DNA from: Symsagittifera roscoffensis
Lineage: Eukaryota > Xenacoelomorpha > Acoela > Convolutidae
Assembly: GCF_963678635.1 (NCBI RefSeq)
Contig: NC_087062.1
Coordinates: 7,736,193 to 7,800,192, forward strand
Direction of reading: 5' to 3'
DNA length: 64,000 nucleotides
The translations under genes and the position numbers were made by a program. Below, in pieces: positions 23,022 to 33,239 of this stretch (its first letter is position 1; each line of letters begins with the position of its first letter). The notes under the pieces are model-generated. The model was given only the letters and a program-made list of their open reading frames with translations. It was not told where the DNA came from and did no database searches.

Positions 23022-23425
23022 TAAGACTGCTCGTATCAGGGCAAAGCCCTGAATGTTCCGACTGTCCATAAACTGGTCTCGAATAGTTGTTGGTGAATGA
23101 AATTTTGACAAACTTCAAATTTTGAGCTGAATATTATGAATCGAGTATGGAATTGATAAGACCAATTAGCCTGCCTCAATTGAAATTGGAACGATTTTGT
23201 GGTGCGGGATAATTCGCGACGCGTAAAAAAAATGGGCGTTAGTCTTTTTGTGAGAGTTAGACAGTTTTCTTGAGTCAGGATAGTCTAGTGGTGAGCTCGC
23301 TCCTTCTGTGACAACCAAGATCCATGGATCAATCGCCCAAGGGAAATATTTTTATTTTAGAACTGGTCTGAAAAAAACACCGCGAGCATACATATTCCTT
23401 ACTTTCTTCCAAAGTCGGAACAAAA
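23022..23425 (+). mobile_element. S1, near full-length tRNA-derived SINE
   Basis: Order of parts: head (AAGACTGCTCGTATCAGGGC, then AAGCCCTGAATGTTCCGACT), TGGTCTCGAATAG, CGAGTATGGAATTGATAAGACC, GGAACGATTTTGTGGTGCGG, then a tRNA-like segment at 23275-23345 with A box TAGTCTAGTGG (23281-23291) and B-box-like GGATCAATCGC (23326-23336). The tail runs through GGTCTGAAAAAAACACC and CATACATATTCCTTACTTTC to GTCGGAACAAAA. The A box resembles those of tRNA-Asp or tRNA-Glu. The tRNA-like segment is internal, not at the 5' end, so the element is a chimera. Confidence 0.75.
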
Positions 23426-24387
23426 TGCAAATTTTTCCATGCCGATACAATTTTTCCTGAAATCATTTTTTTGAAAAATAATCGAACTAGGAGGACTAAA
23501 TTATCTTAATTTTTCATTCAACCTGTGAATTGTCTGCTTCAAATTGAGCAAGTTAGGTTTCAATTAATTTTTCAAATGTCATGGCAGTTTCCTTTTTTGA
23601 AGATTGCTTTCTTCTAACAATCTGAATCCACGTTTAAACTTGAAGTATTCTTAAGTTTTTTAACAAGTAGCGATATTTAAAACTGGCGCGACTAAAAAGA
23701 TGTCGACGGCATCATAGCAATTTTTGCATCAAAAATGAAATGATGTCAAAAACACTTTTGAATAATTACATGACAACTTCCTTTCTTGAGATGAGTATTT
23801 TATTTTTAATTGGTTCTTATGATTCCATATTATTGTGTTTTTACCGCAGCCAGTTTCAACTACAGATCACGACTACTTCTTAAGTCTTTGAATTATTCCA
23901 TTCAGCATTGGCGTGACATTTGACCCAGACTTTAATCAAGATTTTTTGTAATTGGAGTCCGTTATTTAATAATTCCTCCTTCATCTTAAACTCGTGACTG
24001 ATTAATTCAATTATTTTGGGATGCTAAATTCTCTTGGGGCGGACAAGCACTTTTCAGAGGGGCGATGACGCCGCTTCTATTTCTCTGTAGCTTCCTGGTT
24101 AAAAAAGGTAATATTAGATTTTTCTGGGGTAATTTGAGGTTATTCTAGTTGTTGGCATTATGCAGTAGCTTACTTCGGTAACAATTGAAACCTAGAGAGA
24201 CCTCTAAGGAATGAATGCGGAATCGATATATTATTGATGAAGGTTAAGTTTGTGACCGCATGTAATTAGAGAACAGTGATTTTAAACGGGTGTGTCAATT
24301 CAAACTAAAACCCTCAAATAAAAATTATGCGCTGGCAACGGAGTTTTAAAAAAATTTCAGACTTCATTTTTATAGAAGCGATTTTGC
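23426..24387. other. gene-free sequence
   Basis: No gene, no recognised repeat and no convincing splice-bounded frame. Confidence 0.4.
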
Positions 24388-25035
24388 AAAAAAATGGATT
24401 TTTATCTCTTTTTTGAGTTTTTAGTTTAGATTTATTCACCTTAAGTGTGAGTTTATAAAACATACATCGTAAAGAAATTTCTATTAATTTTGCGATCTTA
24501 GATAGGAATTGATTCGTATAAGGGAGTCACTTATCCAGCTAAGTGATATTCAGGCGGGTGCTTAACAAAGCGCCATATCTTGAAACGGAAAATGCTTCAG
24601 AATAACGTAAATTGCATAAGAATTGTATAAGAATCTGTTGTTATGTTGCGTAACAAAATTTGTTGTCGGTTTGTTGGCCCTTCGATTGCTGGCTTGTCAC
24701 CGATATTCAATTAACTTTGACGAATTTCAGCTATATCTAAGCGCAGATCTAAGAACTTCTCTTGGGGCGGATTTTCAAACTTTTTTTGGGTCGACCAAAT
24801 TGATTTTTTGAGCTCTCTCAAATCACTATAATGACCGCATATTGACCAAATTTTCTGCCCCTCAGGCAAGTTTTTAGGCACTTTTTGGAAATATTTGATC
24901 AAAAAATTGCGTTTTTTCGGCGCGCGCTCCCCCTCAAAATCAGTATACTTTGGCACCAATGGCGCCAATAGAAGAATTTTAAGGCCGTTCAGCCAAAAAT
25001 GGATATCTCAAAAAGTAAAAGGGGGAATCTGCTAC
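24388..25035 (+). repeat. repeat D part Y with a truncated M1 body
   Basis: 24388-24830 repeats part Y of D. From about 24740 the sequence is the M1 body (GGGTCGACCAAATTGATTTT, TTTTCGGCGCGCGCTCCCCC, GGCGCCAATAG) but without intact M1 ends. It stops at AAAAGTAAAAGGGGGAATC, where M1 copies normally enter their CCCTTTGGGTCGGCAGGG part. Confidence 0.7.
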
Positions 25036-25039
25036 TGGC

Positions 25040-25785
25040 TATCCTTGCATATATTTTTCTCAAATTTCATTAAGTTGGTATGAGCTTTGTAATATGCATT
25101 TAATTTTCTTACTATCAATAAAGCCTGTTGTTTTAAATAAAATTTCCCCAAATTTTGCCTTTTGTTCCGACCAATTGAAAAATGTGGATTAACTTTGTAA
25201 TCATTAGTGTTATCAGTTTTTTTCTTTTTTTTGTTTTCCGCGTAAAATCAAGTAACCCAAAAATAATCGGAATTTGCCGAGTGATATATCTCTCAACCCT
25301 CTCAGTCGTGATTTGTGCGACATTAAAAAAAATTTCCAAAAAAATTCAGCATTGAGAAAAACTGGTTTGAAATTTTTGATTTATGTTTCAATTTTGATCA
25401 AATAAAGCGTGCGCGCAGGCTTACAACAGCCTAATTATGGTTAATTTAAACCCTGGAAACTTATTCTTAAGCAAATTAAGTTTTTTTGACTTTTTTTTTC
25501 AGTTTTATTTTGGGAACCAAATATTTCGCAAAAAATCATAGTTTGTCTGCAAAATAATTTGGAAAAACAAATTTTGATTCTTTGTTGATTGTTTTTGCTT
25601 TTCTAGCCATTTTTCCACAAAAAATGTTTTTGAACATTTTGCTTATATTACTATGACTGTCGAATATGCCTAAAAGATAGATTTGCGTCAGATCTTTTGT
25701 TATCCTGCGCAGAACAAACTACACAATTTGAAAAAAAACTTGTTTTGTAGTTTTTTATAGACTATGGTCAAAAGATTCTGTGCAA
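25040..25785 (+). mobile_element. family C element, second copy
   Basis: Shares AAAATCAAGTAACCC, GTGATATATCTCTCAACCC, GCAGGCTTACAACAGCC, CTATGACTGTCGAATATGCC and GACTATGGTCAAAAGATTCTG with the copies at 9823-10432 and 33240-33740. Boundaries are uncertain and no target duplication was found. Confidence 0.55.
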
Positions 25786-25788
25786 CTC

Positions 25789-26115
25789 AAGTTGGTTGTT
25801 CTTTGAATGGTTTTTTTCACTCAGTTTCAGTAGGTTTGTCAGCAATCAAGTTTTTCTATTCTCATCCCTTTCCGAAGTTGGCAATAAATGGGAACAAAAA
25901 CACAATACTTTGAATGGGGCATCCAAAACTAGATACAAACAAGGATAATTTTCGTCTATACTTGTTTGTATCTAATTTTGAATGGGCCATTCGAAATATT
26001 ATGTTTTCGTCCCATTTATTGCCAATTTCGAAGAGGAATGAGAATAGAAAAATCTTGATTTCTGACAAACCTACTGAAACTGGGTGAAAAAAGACATTCC
26101 AAGAATAACCAACTC
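25789..26115. mobile_element. 327-bp palindrome F
   Basis: The outer words AAGTTGGTTGTTCTTTGAAT (left) and the inverse of ATTCCAAGAATAACCAACT (right) pair. Pairing continues through TCAGTTTCAGTAGGTTTGTC, CTATTCTCATCCC and GGCAATAAATGGGAACAAAA to a centre near 25950, where AGATACAAACAAGG faces CTTGTTTGTATCT. Arms are ~150 bases with about 10 percent mismatches. The structure is that of a foldback MITE; its transcript would fold into a long hairpin. The 135-codon minus-strand frame across it is incidental. Confidence 0.8.
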
Positions 26116-26335
26116 GAACAATAATTGCTAATGTGGAGACTACTTGTTGACTAAATTGATTGCCCTCCTTCCGGACGCTACTGCCTCTCATGGTATTGGT
26201 TACAGCAGCTGTTCTCAAAAATTTATCCGGGAGGCAGTATAAATGTACTCTAAAAATACTTAATCTCACGATGCCAAGTTGTTGACAATATGTTTTTTGA
26301 AGATCTGCTTAACAATCCTGCCCATGGTATTTACT

Positions 26336-26427
26336 AAAGAATTGCCACCCCATAAACAAAAGCAGTAAATTAGCACAATGATCCAGTGCTAATTTACAGC
26401 TTTTATTTATATGGGTGGCAATTCTTT
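26336..26427. repeat. hairpin repeat J with 40-bp arms
   Basis: AAAGAATTGCCACCCCATAA at the left pairs with the inverse of TATATGGGTGGCAATTCTTT at the right. Arms are ~40 bases around an 11-base loop (CAATGATCCAG). The outer sequence GATCTGCTTAACAATCCTGC is shared with the foldback at 27345-27433 and with 43795-43845. Confidence 0.75.
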
Positions 26428-27082
26428 GGTCACTTTCAGGAAGCACTTTCAGGAAGCAAAATAGTAAAAAAAAGTAGAGTCGCAGATAGGTTCATTTTGT
26501 GTGTTTCTGAGAACGAGAGCTAGTTTAAAAAAAAAATTAGTCGGGTACAGCATAGATGGGCAATTGGTATTTCCGAGAAATAGAATTGCAGCTTTCATTT
26601 TATCATTTTGAAACGATTTTTTAGCAAAATCAACAAAGTCTGCCGTATGATTGAAGTTCTGCTCTATCCGCTGCTCTATAAAATTTTCTGCTCTATAAGC
26701 CAAATTCTGCCAATTCTGCTAAATTCTGCTGCTATCAGAATCCTTTGGGGCCTGATCGTTAAGTACTTTACTTTAAGTAGTTTAAGTAGAGTTTTTTTTA
26801 TTTAAGTAGAACCTATCACAATCCAGCAAAATAGAATTCTCAATAGAAAGCTCTGTGGCAAACTTACTATTTTTATTTATTTATTTAGAAGGTTGGAGAT
26901 TCATTAACAGATACCATAGGGGGGGGGGGGGTAGTAAATCAAAATAATCTAAGAAATCTAAAAAGCTGTTATTGAGTGGCCTATTAAGATGACATTGTCA
27001 CCGATATTGTCACCGATAGTTCACCGATACGATATTGTCAAAAATTTGACATTGATTTTTAAAATGTTCTCGCTTTTTCTAG
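26428..27082. other. globin intron 1 sequence, 3' part
   Basis: No exon is seen. A run of G at 26921-26933 sits in a fragment of family J (CATTAACAGATACCATAGGG). 26987-27055 has GATATTGTCA repeats. The segment ends in a pyrimidine-rich tract and AG at 27081-27082, the acceptor of the globin exon. Confidence 0.45.
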
Positions 27083-27311
27083 GATGTTCGACCGGTCGCC
27101 CCTGAGCAAGCAGTACTTCCCCCAATTTCGAGACCTCTCTTCGGCCGAGGCGTTTCGCAACAACCTCCTTCTGCGAGCCCACAACATCCACGTGATCAAC
27201 ATGTTGGACCAAGTGGTAAAGAGTGTCCATAACAAGGCCGTCATGGACGCCCTCATTGTGGACACTGGGAAGAGACACTTCAACAGACATGTCACGATCG
27301 AGTTGCTACAG
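27083..27311 (+). CDS. globin, internal exon (helices B-end to G)
   Basis: Haem-binding globin exon of 229 bp. Acceptor CTTTTTCTAG/G at 27082 and donor CAG/GTCAGT at 27311. It enters in phase 2 (one base, then 76 codons) and leaves in phase 0, the conserved animal globin intron positions B12.2 and G7.0. Counting ATG as residue 1: Phe CD1 = F12 in YFPQF, CD4 = F15, DLS at 17-19, distal His E7 = H33 in LLLRAH, proximal His F8 = H65 in GKRHF. The CD1-E7 spacing (21) equals that of myoglobin, and the E7-F8 spacing (32) that of neuroglobin. The text RAHNIHVINMLDQVV and GKRHFNRHVT resembles neuroglobin- or cytoglobin-like intracellular globins, so O2 binding or redox roles in cells are likely. Composition is much richer in G+C than the flanks. 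The N-terminal exon was not found. Confidence 0.93.
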
Positions 27312-27344
27312 GTCAGTTGCAATCTTCAATCGTTGAACTTGTTT

Positions 27345-27433
27345 GGGATCTACTTAACAATCTCCCCCCTTTCAAGAAAGGGGGACATTCTTTAGTAGAT
27401 ACAATGGGGGGGGGGGGTTGTCAAGCAGATCCC
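27345..27433. repeat. foldback repeat J beside the globin donor
   Basis: GGGATCTACTTAACAATC at the left pairs with the inverse of TTGTCAAGCAGATCCC at the right, and the inner CCCCCC faces a run of G (~12) at 27405. It begins only 34 bases after the splice donor of the globin exon. Confidence 0.7.
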
Positions 27434-27604
27434 TTGTTTGTTCAGAAACAATAAAATTTCAACCATTGGCTCAAATGATGACCAAAATTGTTTTTGTAAA
27501 TTAGGTAATTTCATGCCTCCAACCTTTTCACCAAATGAGGAGGGATGATTTCAATCGTAGAGAGTAAAAAAAAACCGCCGAAGTGTAAAACAACCAAAAA
27601 AGCG
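27434..27604. other. intronic sequence without features
   Basis: Nothing recognised. Confidence 0.4.
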
Positions 27605-27767
27605 CGGAGTATATGAGCCAGCCGAAAAGTTACATCATATGAATTAATTTGCATAACTTTCGAAACTGTTACATAATTGTTACATAACTATAATATAACA
27701 CTTACGTGTTTTCGGCTAGTTGATACTTTGGCTGGTTTATACTTCGGCTGGCTTATATTCCACCAAA
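27605..27767. mobile_element. MITE K, copy 1
   Basis: The left end GAGTATATGAGCCAGCCGAA pairs with the inverse of the right end (TTCGGCTGGCTTATATTCC). The right side carries three variants of the AGCCGAAGTAT word. A diverged relative lies at 28907-29097. Confidence 0.65.
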
Positions 27768-28348
27768 TCGTAGAATGGAATAATTTAAAGCTATTTAAGA
27801 TTTTTTAAATAAAGTTTTTTGGGGATGTCCTTACAATTCTTTCAGTCGTGATCGTGGGTCGAAGATTTGGATGCTGAAAAAGCATTAAATGTGCCATCCC
27901 TTTAGGTGATTCAAAACAAAGATCTGCCGTGTTTAGAAAAAAGCGGTGGCAATATTTCTAGTTCAACGTAAACTTTTTGGTAATTTAGCCAACCAAGTCG
28001 CTCTTTTTTTACCTATAACGTTTTTAAAGTTAGAGCTCGACCGAAACGAAAACTCAAAAAGTAGGCGTTGTTATGGGCACTACAGAAAAATGTAGATATG
28101 GAATGTATACGCTATGCTACGTCACCATTTCAACAGTATCTGACAATAGTTAAACATGCAGAACGTAACCTGAATTATTGTAATATTCGCCCCAAACTTT
28201 CGTGCGGCGATGGCGCTCTGGAAAAGGAATGATGCATTATTAAACCTTCATAAAAACGATTTTCGTCGCTCCTCATAACGTTTATAACGTTGGGGTTATT
28301 ACGGCTGATTTTTAGTTCGACTAAACTTTCAAGTAGATGCAGAGCAAC
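27768..28348. other. intronic sequence without genes
   Basis: No exon or clear repeat was recognised. Confidence 0.4.
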
Positions 28349-28728
28349 CAGGGGCGGATCTGGGATTTTCTCGGGGGGGGGGGGGGGGGGGATTTTGTCG
28401 ATTTTTTAAGTCGACTAAATTGTGTTTCCGAGCACTCACAGAACACTACCATACCGTAATTTCCCAAAAATGTTTGCGCCGCATTCAAGGTTTCAAAAAA
28501 CAAGTCAAAAAAGCCGTTTTTGGGCACTTTTTATAAAATGTTGAGTAAAAAACCGCGGTTTTTTGGTCCGCGTTCCCCATCAAGTTTAGTATATAATGGC
28601 GCCGAAGAAATTTTTAGGGTCGTCAGCCAAAAATGGATGTCTTAAAGAGTACCAAAGGGGAAACCATTTGGGTCGACAGGGAGTCGAATCTTTGAAGGAG
28701 GAAGGGGACGTCCCTAGATTCGCCCCTG
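28349..28728 (-). mobile_element. M1 copy, hAT-like MITE
   Basis: Starts CAGGGGCGGATCTGGG and ends TAGATTCGCCCCTG. Flanking 8-mers AGAGCAAC and AGGCCAAC agree at six of eight positions, an eroded target duplication. There is a run of ~19 G near 28373-28391. It lies in the opposite orientation to the copy at 2124-2451, judged by the position of the CCCTTTGGGT block. Confidence 0.8.
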
Positions 28729-28906
28729 AGGCCAACCAAATGGACTTTCAGCGCTATCTTAAAACAAAGAAACCCTATCGTGACCTTGCTTTGCCAAACT
28801 TTTCTGCATTAAAGGCAAAATTTAATTTATACAAGCAGGCCAAATTGACATTTTAGGTGTTTTTGGGAAAATTTTAACAATAAAATCGTTTTTTTGGTGG
28901 TCTATG
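28729..28906. other. intronic sequence without features
   Basis: Nothing recognised. Confidence 0.35.
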
Positions 28907-29097
28907 AACCAGCTGAAGTACAAACGAGCTATCATAAAAGCAGCCGAAAATACGTTTTTGTTAAAAAATTGTCATTTAACATTTATGTAGCAGTGAAGCA
29001 AATTATGCATTTTTCAATCATACGACGTAATATTTTGACTGGTGTATAAAACCTGAGCATATTCGGTTGGTTTATACTTCAACTGGTTAATTTATAC
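28907..29097. mobile_element. MITE K, copy 2 (diverged)
   Basis: The left part GAACCAGCTGAAGTACAAAC and inner GCAGCCGAAAATACG face the right TTCGGTTGGTTTATACTTC and AACTGGTTAATTT in inverted order, the same plan as 27605-27767. Confidence 0.5.
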
Positions 29098-30244
29098 TAA
29101 TTTTTTTGCCCCGTATTAGGTGTAAATTGCCAAGTACGGCTGAAAATTTTGAAAATCGAAGTGTCAATTATATCTATTTAGATAATCATAACATACGGAA
29201 AACAAAACTGCTCGGATCAAAGCATAAACTTTAGCTTCCGTTTTTTTTTTCTAATTAAATTTTAAATGTTTGTTTCGCCGCCTACGACGGCTATTAGCAA
29301 GAAATTAAGAGCTATAATGTCTATAATTGGAATAGTTTTGGGAAATAGGACAACTTAGATTGCTTTAAATATGCTGGGAAAAAACTTTGAACTTACGCCA
29401 CTAAAAAAATTGCCCTTAAGCGTTGAACATCATAATTAAATTCTTGGATGAGAAGCGCTTGAATGAGGTCGACATTTTTTGGCTAGTTTTGCCGTTGTAA
29501 AAGCCCAAAAATTGGAAAAATGATTACAGAGGGAAAATATTTTACTTTTAAGCACAATTATTTTCAGCAAAAGTTGAAAATTTCTCTTCAAAAATTATTC
29601 GTTCGGTTGCCAAAATTCGTATGAGAAACAAAAAACAATGGCCACCGAGCATAAACAAAAATTCCGTTGTTGCTCAAAAATTTGTATAAAAAAGCTAACA
29701 GCTAATGCGAACTTACTTAAACAAATAATCTAATAAGTTTAGCTAAATGCGGTTTTAAAAATTTATGTCATTAATGAAAGTAAGCAATTAGGTTACACTT
29801 TTTTGTCAAACTTGAACGCGTTGCTTAAGACTAATGAAATTTTGTTTGTTTTGTCATGCTTAATTAGAGAAACGAAGTGCAGGTGCAAAAAGTAGAAAAA
29901 AGCAACCATTTTGCAACCGTTCACTTTATTAAATGCGGTTTACTATAAATAATTACTTTTAAAAACAATTTTTCCATAGTTAAAATTAGTCTGAAAGAAA
30001 AAAAATTAGTCTGAAAAAAGAAATTTAGTCTGAGTATGAAGATTCGGTTTCTTTCTGTGAAAGCCAGCAAAAAATAAAATCAGCTAATGAAAAAATATTT
30101 TGATGTACTAGTTCCTTTCGATCTGATTTGAAATTCATGAGAAAATGAAACTGAGCAATCAGGCTACAAAATTTTATCGAACTCCAACGCGCAATTTTTA
30201 GACTCATAATGTTTAGTAAAAACTATGAGAAACGAGTGCAAATA
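29098..30244. other. intronic sequence without genes
   Basis: No exon was recognised. 29205-29235 has a broken S1 head (AACTGCTCGGATCAAAGC). Two weak copies of a CTTAATTAGAGAAACGA-type word occur near 29858 and 30225. Confidence 0.4.
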
Positions 30245-30585
30245 CAGAGAGTAAACAAGACAGCTGGTAAAGCTCTGAATGTTCCGACTACATTTTAATT
30301 TTTCAAATAAACTAAAAAAATTCAAATTACGAGTGAATTGAACGAAATACGCTTTATAGATACATCGCGCGTTATTTGTACCAAAATAGCCACATTGGTA
30401 AATTTAAAACCCCCATATCTCTACAAAAAGATCTCAGCTGAAATATCTTTTTAAGTTTGAGCTCAGGACAACAATACATTTCGATTGATTAAAAAAATCC
30501 GTCAAAAACTGCTAATTAAAAAGTTGAAATTTCGACTGGAGAAAAAAACACCTCGAGCACAAATAATCCGTCACTTTTTTTTTAA
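30245..30585 (+). mobile_element. B element, plus strand
   Basis: Head GCTCTGAATGTTCCGACTAC, then TTATAGATACATCGCGCG, CCCCCATATCTCTACAAAAAG, AGCTGAAATATCTTTTTAAG, GAGCTCAGGACAACAATAC, AATCCGTCAAAAACTGC, and the end GAGCACAAATAATCCGTCAC. The last 'AAGTCGGAACA' is lost. Confidence 0.65.
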
Positions 30586-30705
30586 ATGGGAACTACAAAC
30601 GAGCTTCAAAACTGTGAAGATTTATTTTGATTGCTGTAAGGATGAATTTAAAAAATAATGCGGTTAAAAGAGTAAAATTTCGAAATTGCAAAACATACGT
30701 ACAGG

Positions 30706-31115
30706 CAGTTGCGGATTTGCGGGGGGGACGCCCCCCTCCCTCAGGAATTCGACCCCTGCCGACCCAAAGGGTCCCCCTTTGTACTATTTTGAGATATCTT
30801 TTTTGTTGGCTGACTGACCTTAAAATTTTTCTAAAGGCGCCTTTGGCGCTAATCTATCCTTATTGTGAGTGGTGAGCGCCCGCCGAAAAAACGCAATTTT
30901 TTGGTCGACATTTTCCAAAAAGTGCCTAAAAACACCTTTTTTTCAAAAATCTGCCTGCGGCCCACAAAATGTTGTCAAATTAGAGTTTTTAAATAGTGGT
31001 TTGCGAGGGAGAGCTCAGAAAATCAATTGGGTCGACACTAAAAAAAAGGTCGACAAGATTTTCAAATTTTTTTTGAAAATCCGCCCCCCTCGAGAAATTC
31101 CTAGGTTCGCTCCTG
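30706..31115 (+). mobile_element. M1 copy, hAT-like MITE
   Basis: The left end CAGTTGCGGATTTGCGGG is a variant terminus and the right end is CTAGGTTCGCTCCTG. Flanking 8-mers CGTACAGG (30698-30705) and CGTACAGA (31116-31123) match at seven of eight. It contains the typical CGACCCAAAGGGTCCCCC and GGCGCCTTTGGCGC blocks. Confidence 0.82.
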
Positions 31116-31741
31116 CGTACAGATAATAAAATTTATTTGCAAAGTTATACTGATGAGGTTAATTGGATTCTAAAACTTTTGCATCTTTTTTGGATATCAT
31201 GGGACCATGAGACTCAGCAATGATTCTACAAAAAATTGTGAAAATACAATTCGTGTTGTTTAAAACTGTATACACTTTTACACTTCCAAGAGTCCTTGAA
31301 TTTTTCCCGGGAACAGGATTTACTTCCTGGAGGCTTCTGTTAGAATTTTTTGAAACCGATGTATTTGAAGCTTAATTGCATTTTAAATACCCATTCTATT
31401 CGATTTTTTAAGTTTTGGTTGTATAATTATAAACTCCGTTTTGGTATAAATTAACTTTATAATTTTCTTAATATAATTATTTATTTGGCTTGAAAGTTTT
31501 CGGGGTTTATTATATCAGGTATAGTAGCTTTTAATGCTTATGCTCAAGTTCTTAGGACCTCTTTTTTGCAGCAACGGTCAACTCGCGGCAAGTATTGTCG
31601 GCTCAATTAGCGCTTTATATACTTTTTCCCAATGCTAGGTCAGTTTTGACAATTAACTTTTTGACATCATGGTTCTTCTAAAATGAATATAATTTGAATT
31701 GAGATTTGAAAATGTTGGCAGATAAAAACTTTTCCAGCAGA
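31116..31741. other. intronic sequence without genes
   Basis: Nothing recognised. Confidence 0.35.
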
Positions 31742-31933
31742 TCATCTTACTTTGAGCACCGGCTCCTTTTTGTCGGCTAACTCGCCATGCCACATGTTTG
31801 TAATGTAGCGCAAATGGTGTGAGCTCCGCTTCGCCTCTGTTGGTTTAATTTTGGTAATGTATAATAGAATAGAGAAAAGAAGCACTGCTAATGCCAGTAG
31901 AAAAATGACAGTAGAAAAAAAGCGAACATCCAA
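31742..31933 (-). CDS. possible exon with a membrane segment, weak
   Basis: On the minus strand an open stretch encodes DVRFFSTVIFLLALAVLLFS and continues ILLYITK, a good 22-residue hydrophobic helix followed by a basic, polar part (KPTEAKRSSHH). Near its end AAA/GTAAGA is a good splice donor (after ...PVLK). Against it, the frame is closed by TGA a few codons before the hydrophobic part, there is no ATG ahead of it and no acceptor in the gap. It may be a pseudo-exon, a type II membrane protein start with an error, or chance. Confidence 0.15.
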   Translation of the reverse strand: MDVRFFSTVIFLLALAVLLFSILLYITKIKPTEAKRSSHHLRYITNMWHGELADKKEPVLKVR

Positions 31934-32462
31934 TGCAATGTTTCAAAAACCAGATGTGCCGAACACCTGAATTTTCGGTTTGATTATGAAATTTATTGCT
32001 TACAAAATTATTGCGAATTTCGAAAAACATGCATAAGGCCAATTTTTTTACCAGGTGCTATGAAAAGAGCTTTTAATTATTGAGCTTTTTGCTTTGCATA
32101 TCCGCTCCATTTTTGATGTAGTTTGGAGGTTTTTTTTCTAATTTTTGAATGATTACGTCATCGGACGTTCTCACGGTGACCGGGAAATCTATACGATATG
32201 AAAGTCCTCAACCTAAGCTGCACCTGCTATATGAGTGCAGTTAATATCTTCCTGAAGTTTGATTTGGCTCCTGAAAATTACCATATCAAGAGATCGTGAA
32301 AATGAATTTTTTAATGCGGTTAGACTTCATGAAATTGATATGAAAGCACTGATGGCATGAAAGTGTTTTGCAAATGAGGAAATTTAAAAATGAAAAAATC
32401 TAATAAGTTCACACTCTTAGAGGTCAACGCTAACTTTTTCTTCACCAAAGTATGTACTCATT
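31934..32462. other. intronic sequence without genes
   Basis: Nothing recognised. Confidence 0.35.
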
Positions 32463-32888
32463 CAGGGGCGGATCTAGGATTTTCTCGAGGGGGGGGGGGC
32501 GGATTTTCAAAAAATTTTCGAAAATTTTGACGACCTTTTTTTTTTTTTTAGGTCGACCAAATTGATTTTTCGAGCTCTCCCAAAGCACGATTTTGTCCCT
32601 ATTTTTTGCGCCGCAGGCAAAATTTTGAAAAAACAGGTCAAAAAAGGCGTTTTTAGGCACTTTTTGGAAAATTTTGACCGAAAAATTGCGTTTTTTCAGC
32701 GCGCGCTCCCCCCTCAAAATTAGTATAAATTGGCGCCAAAGGCGCCTTTAGAAAATTTTTAGGGTCGGTCGGCCAAAAATGGATTTCTTAAAAAGTATCA
32801 AAGGGGGGACCCTTTGGGTCGGCAGGGGGTCGAATCCCTGAGGGGGGGGCGTCCGCCCCCCCCCGCTCCCCCCCTAAATCCGCCCCTG
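32463..32888 (-). mobile_element. M1, best-preserved hAT-like MITE
   Basis: 426 bp. Left terminus CAGGGGCGGATCTAGG, right terminus CCTAAATCCGCCCCTG, with a perfect 8-bp target duplication TACTCATT (32455-32462 and 32889-32896). The body has the full family plan, including GCGGATTTTC, GGTCGACCAAATTGATTTTT, the GGCGCC palindromes and CCCTTTGGGTCGGCAGGGGG. It is the best reference copy in the window. Confidence 0.9.
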
Positions 32889-32896
32889 TACTCATT

Positions 32897-33239
32897 GGTA
32901 AGGTACTCATTAAAACTCAGAGTTAAGGCTAAATTTTCTAATCCTACTTGTTTGATATTAACCATGCTTTTTTGATGATAATAGCTGCTTATCTTCAAAA
33001 GCTTGGTGAATATTTCAAATTAATTAAAAGTTAATTGTGGTTTCTGCGGTTTGAAGAAGATCTATGATAAGCTATGTATAAGAAAAAGCTAATGTATAAG
33101 AAAATTCCCAAAACCTCAAATACTGTTATAGAAGTTTTGGAGCTTGCTTCCTAATAATTTTAAAACGTTTTGCTGTTAAATTTTTCACGTTGATGAAGAG
33201 TCCATTTAGTTTTTTAGTCTCATTTCCGTTTTAAACTCT
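32897..33239. other. intronic sequence without genes
   Basis: Nothing recognised. Confidence 0.35.

Noticed and set aside
22683-23111. 142-codon minus-strand frame
   Set aside because: Its start is inside the S1 SINE and the rest shows no motif, signal or splice-bounded structure.
25862-26269. 135-codon minus-strand frame
   Set aside because: It runs through both arms of palindrome F; the frame is a consequence of the inverted repeat.
27083-27395. Reading the globin exon as a 103-codon open frame starting at its ATG
   Set aside because: The ATG is internal to the globin fold (end of helix B), and the frame after 27311 is intron; splice phases match conserved globin introns.
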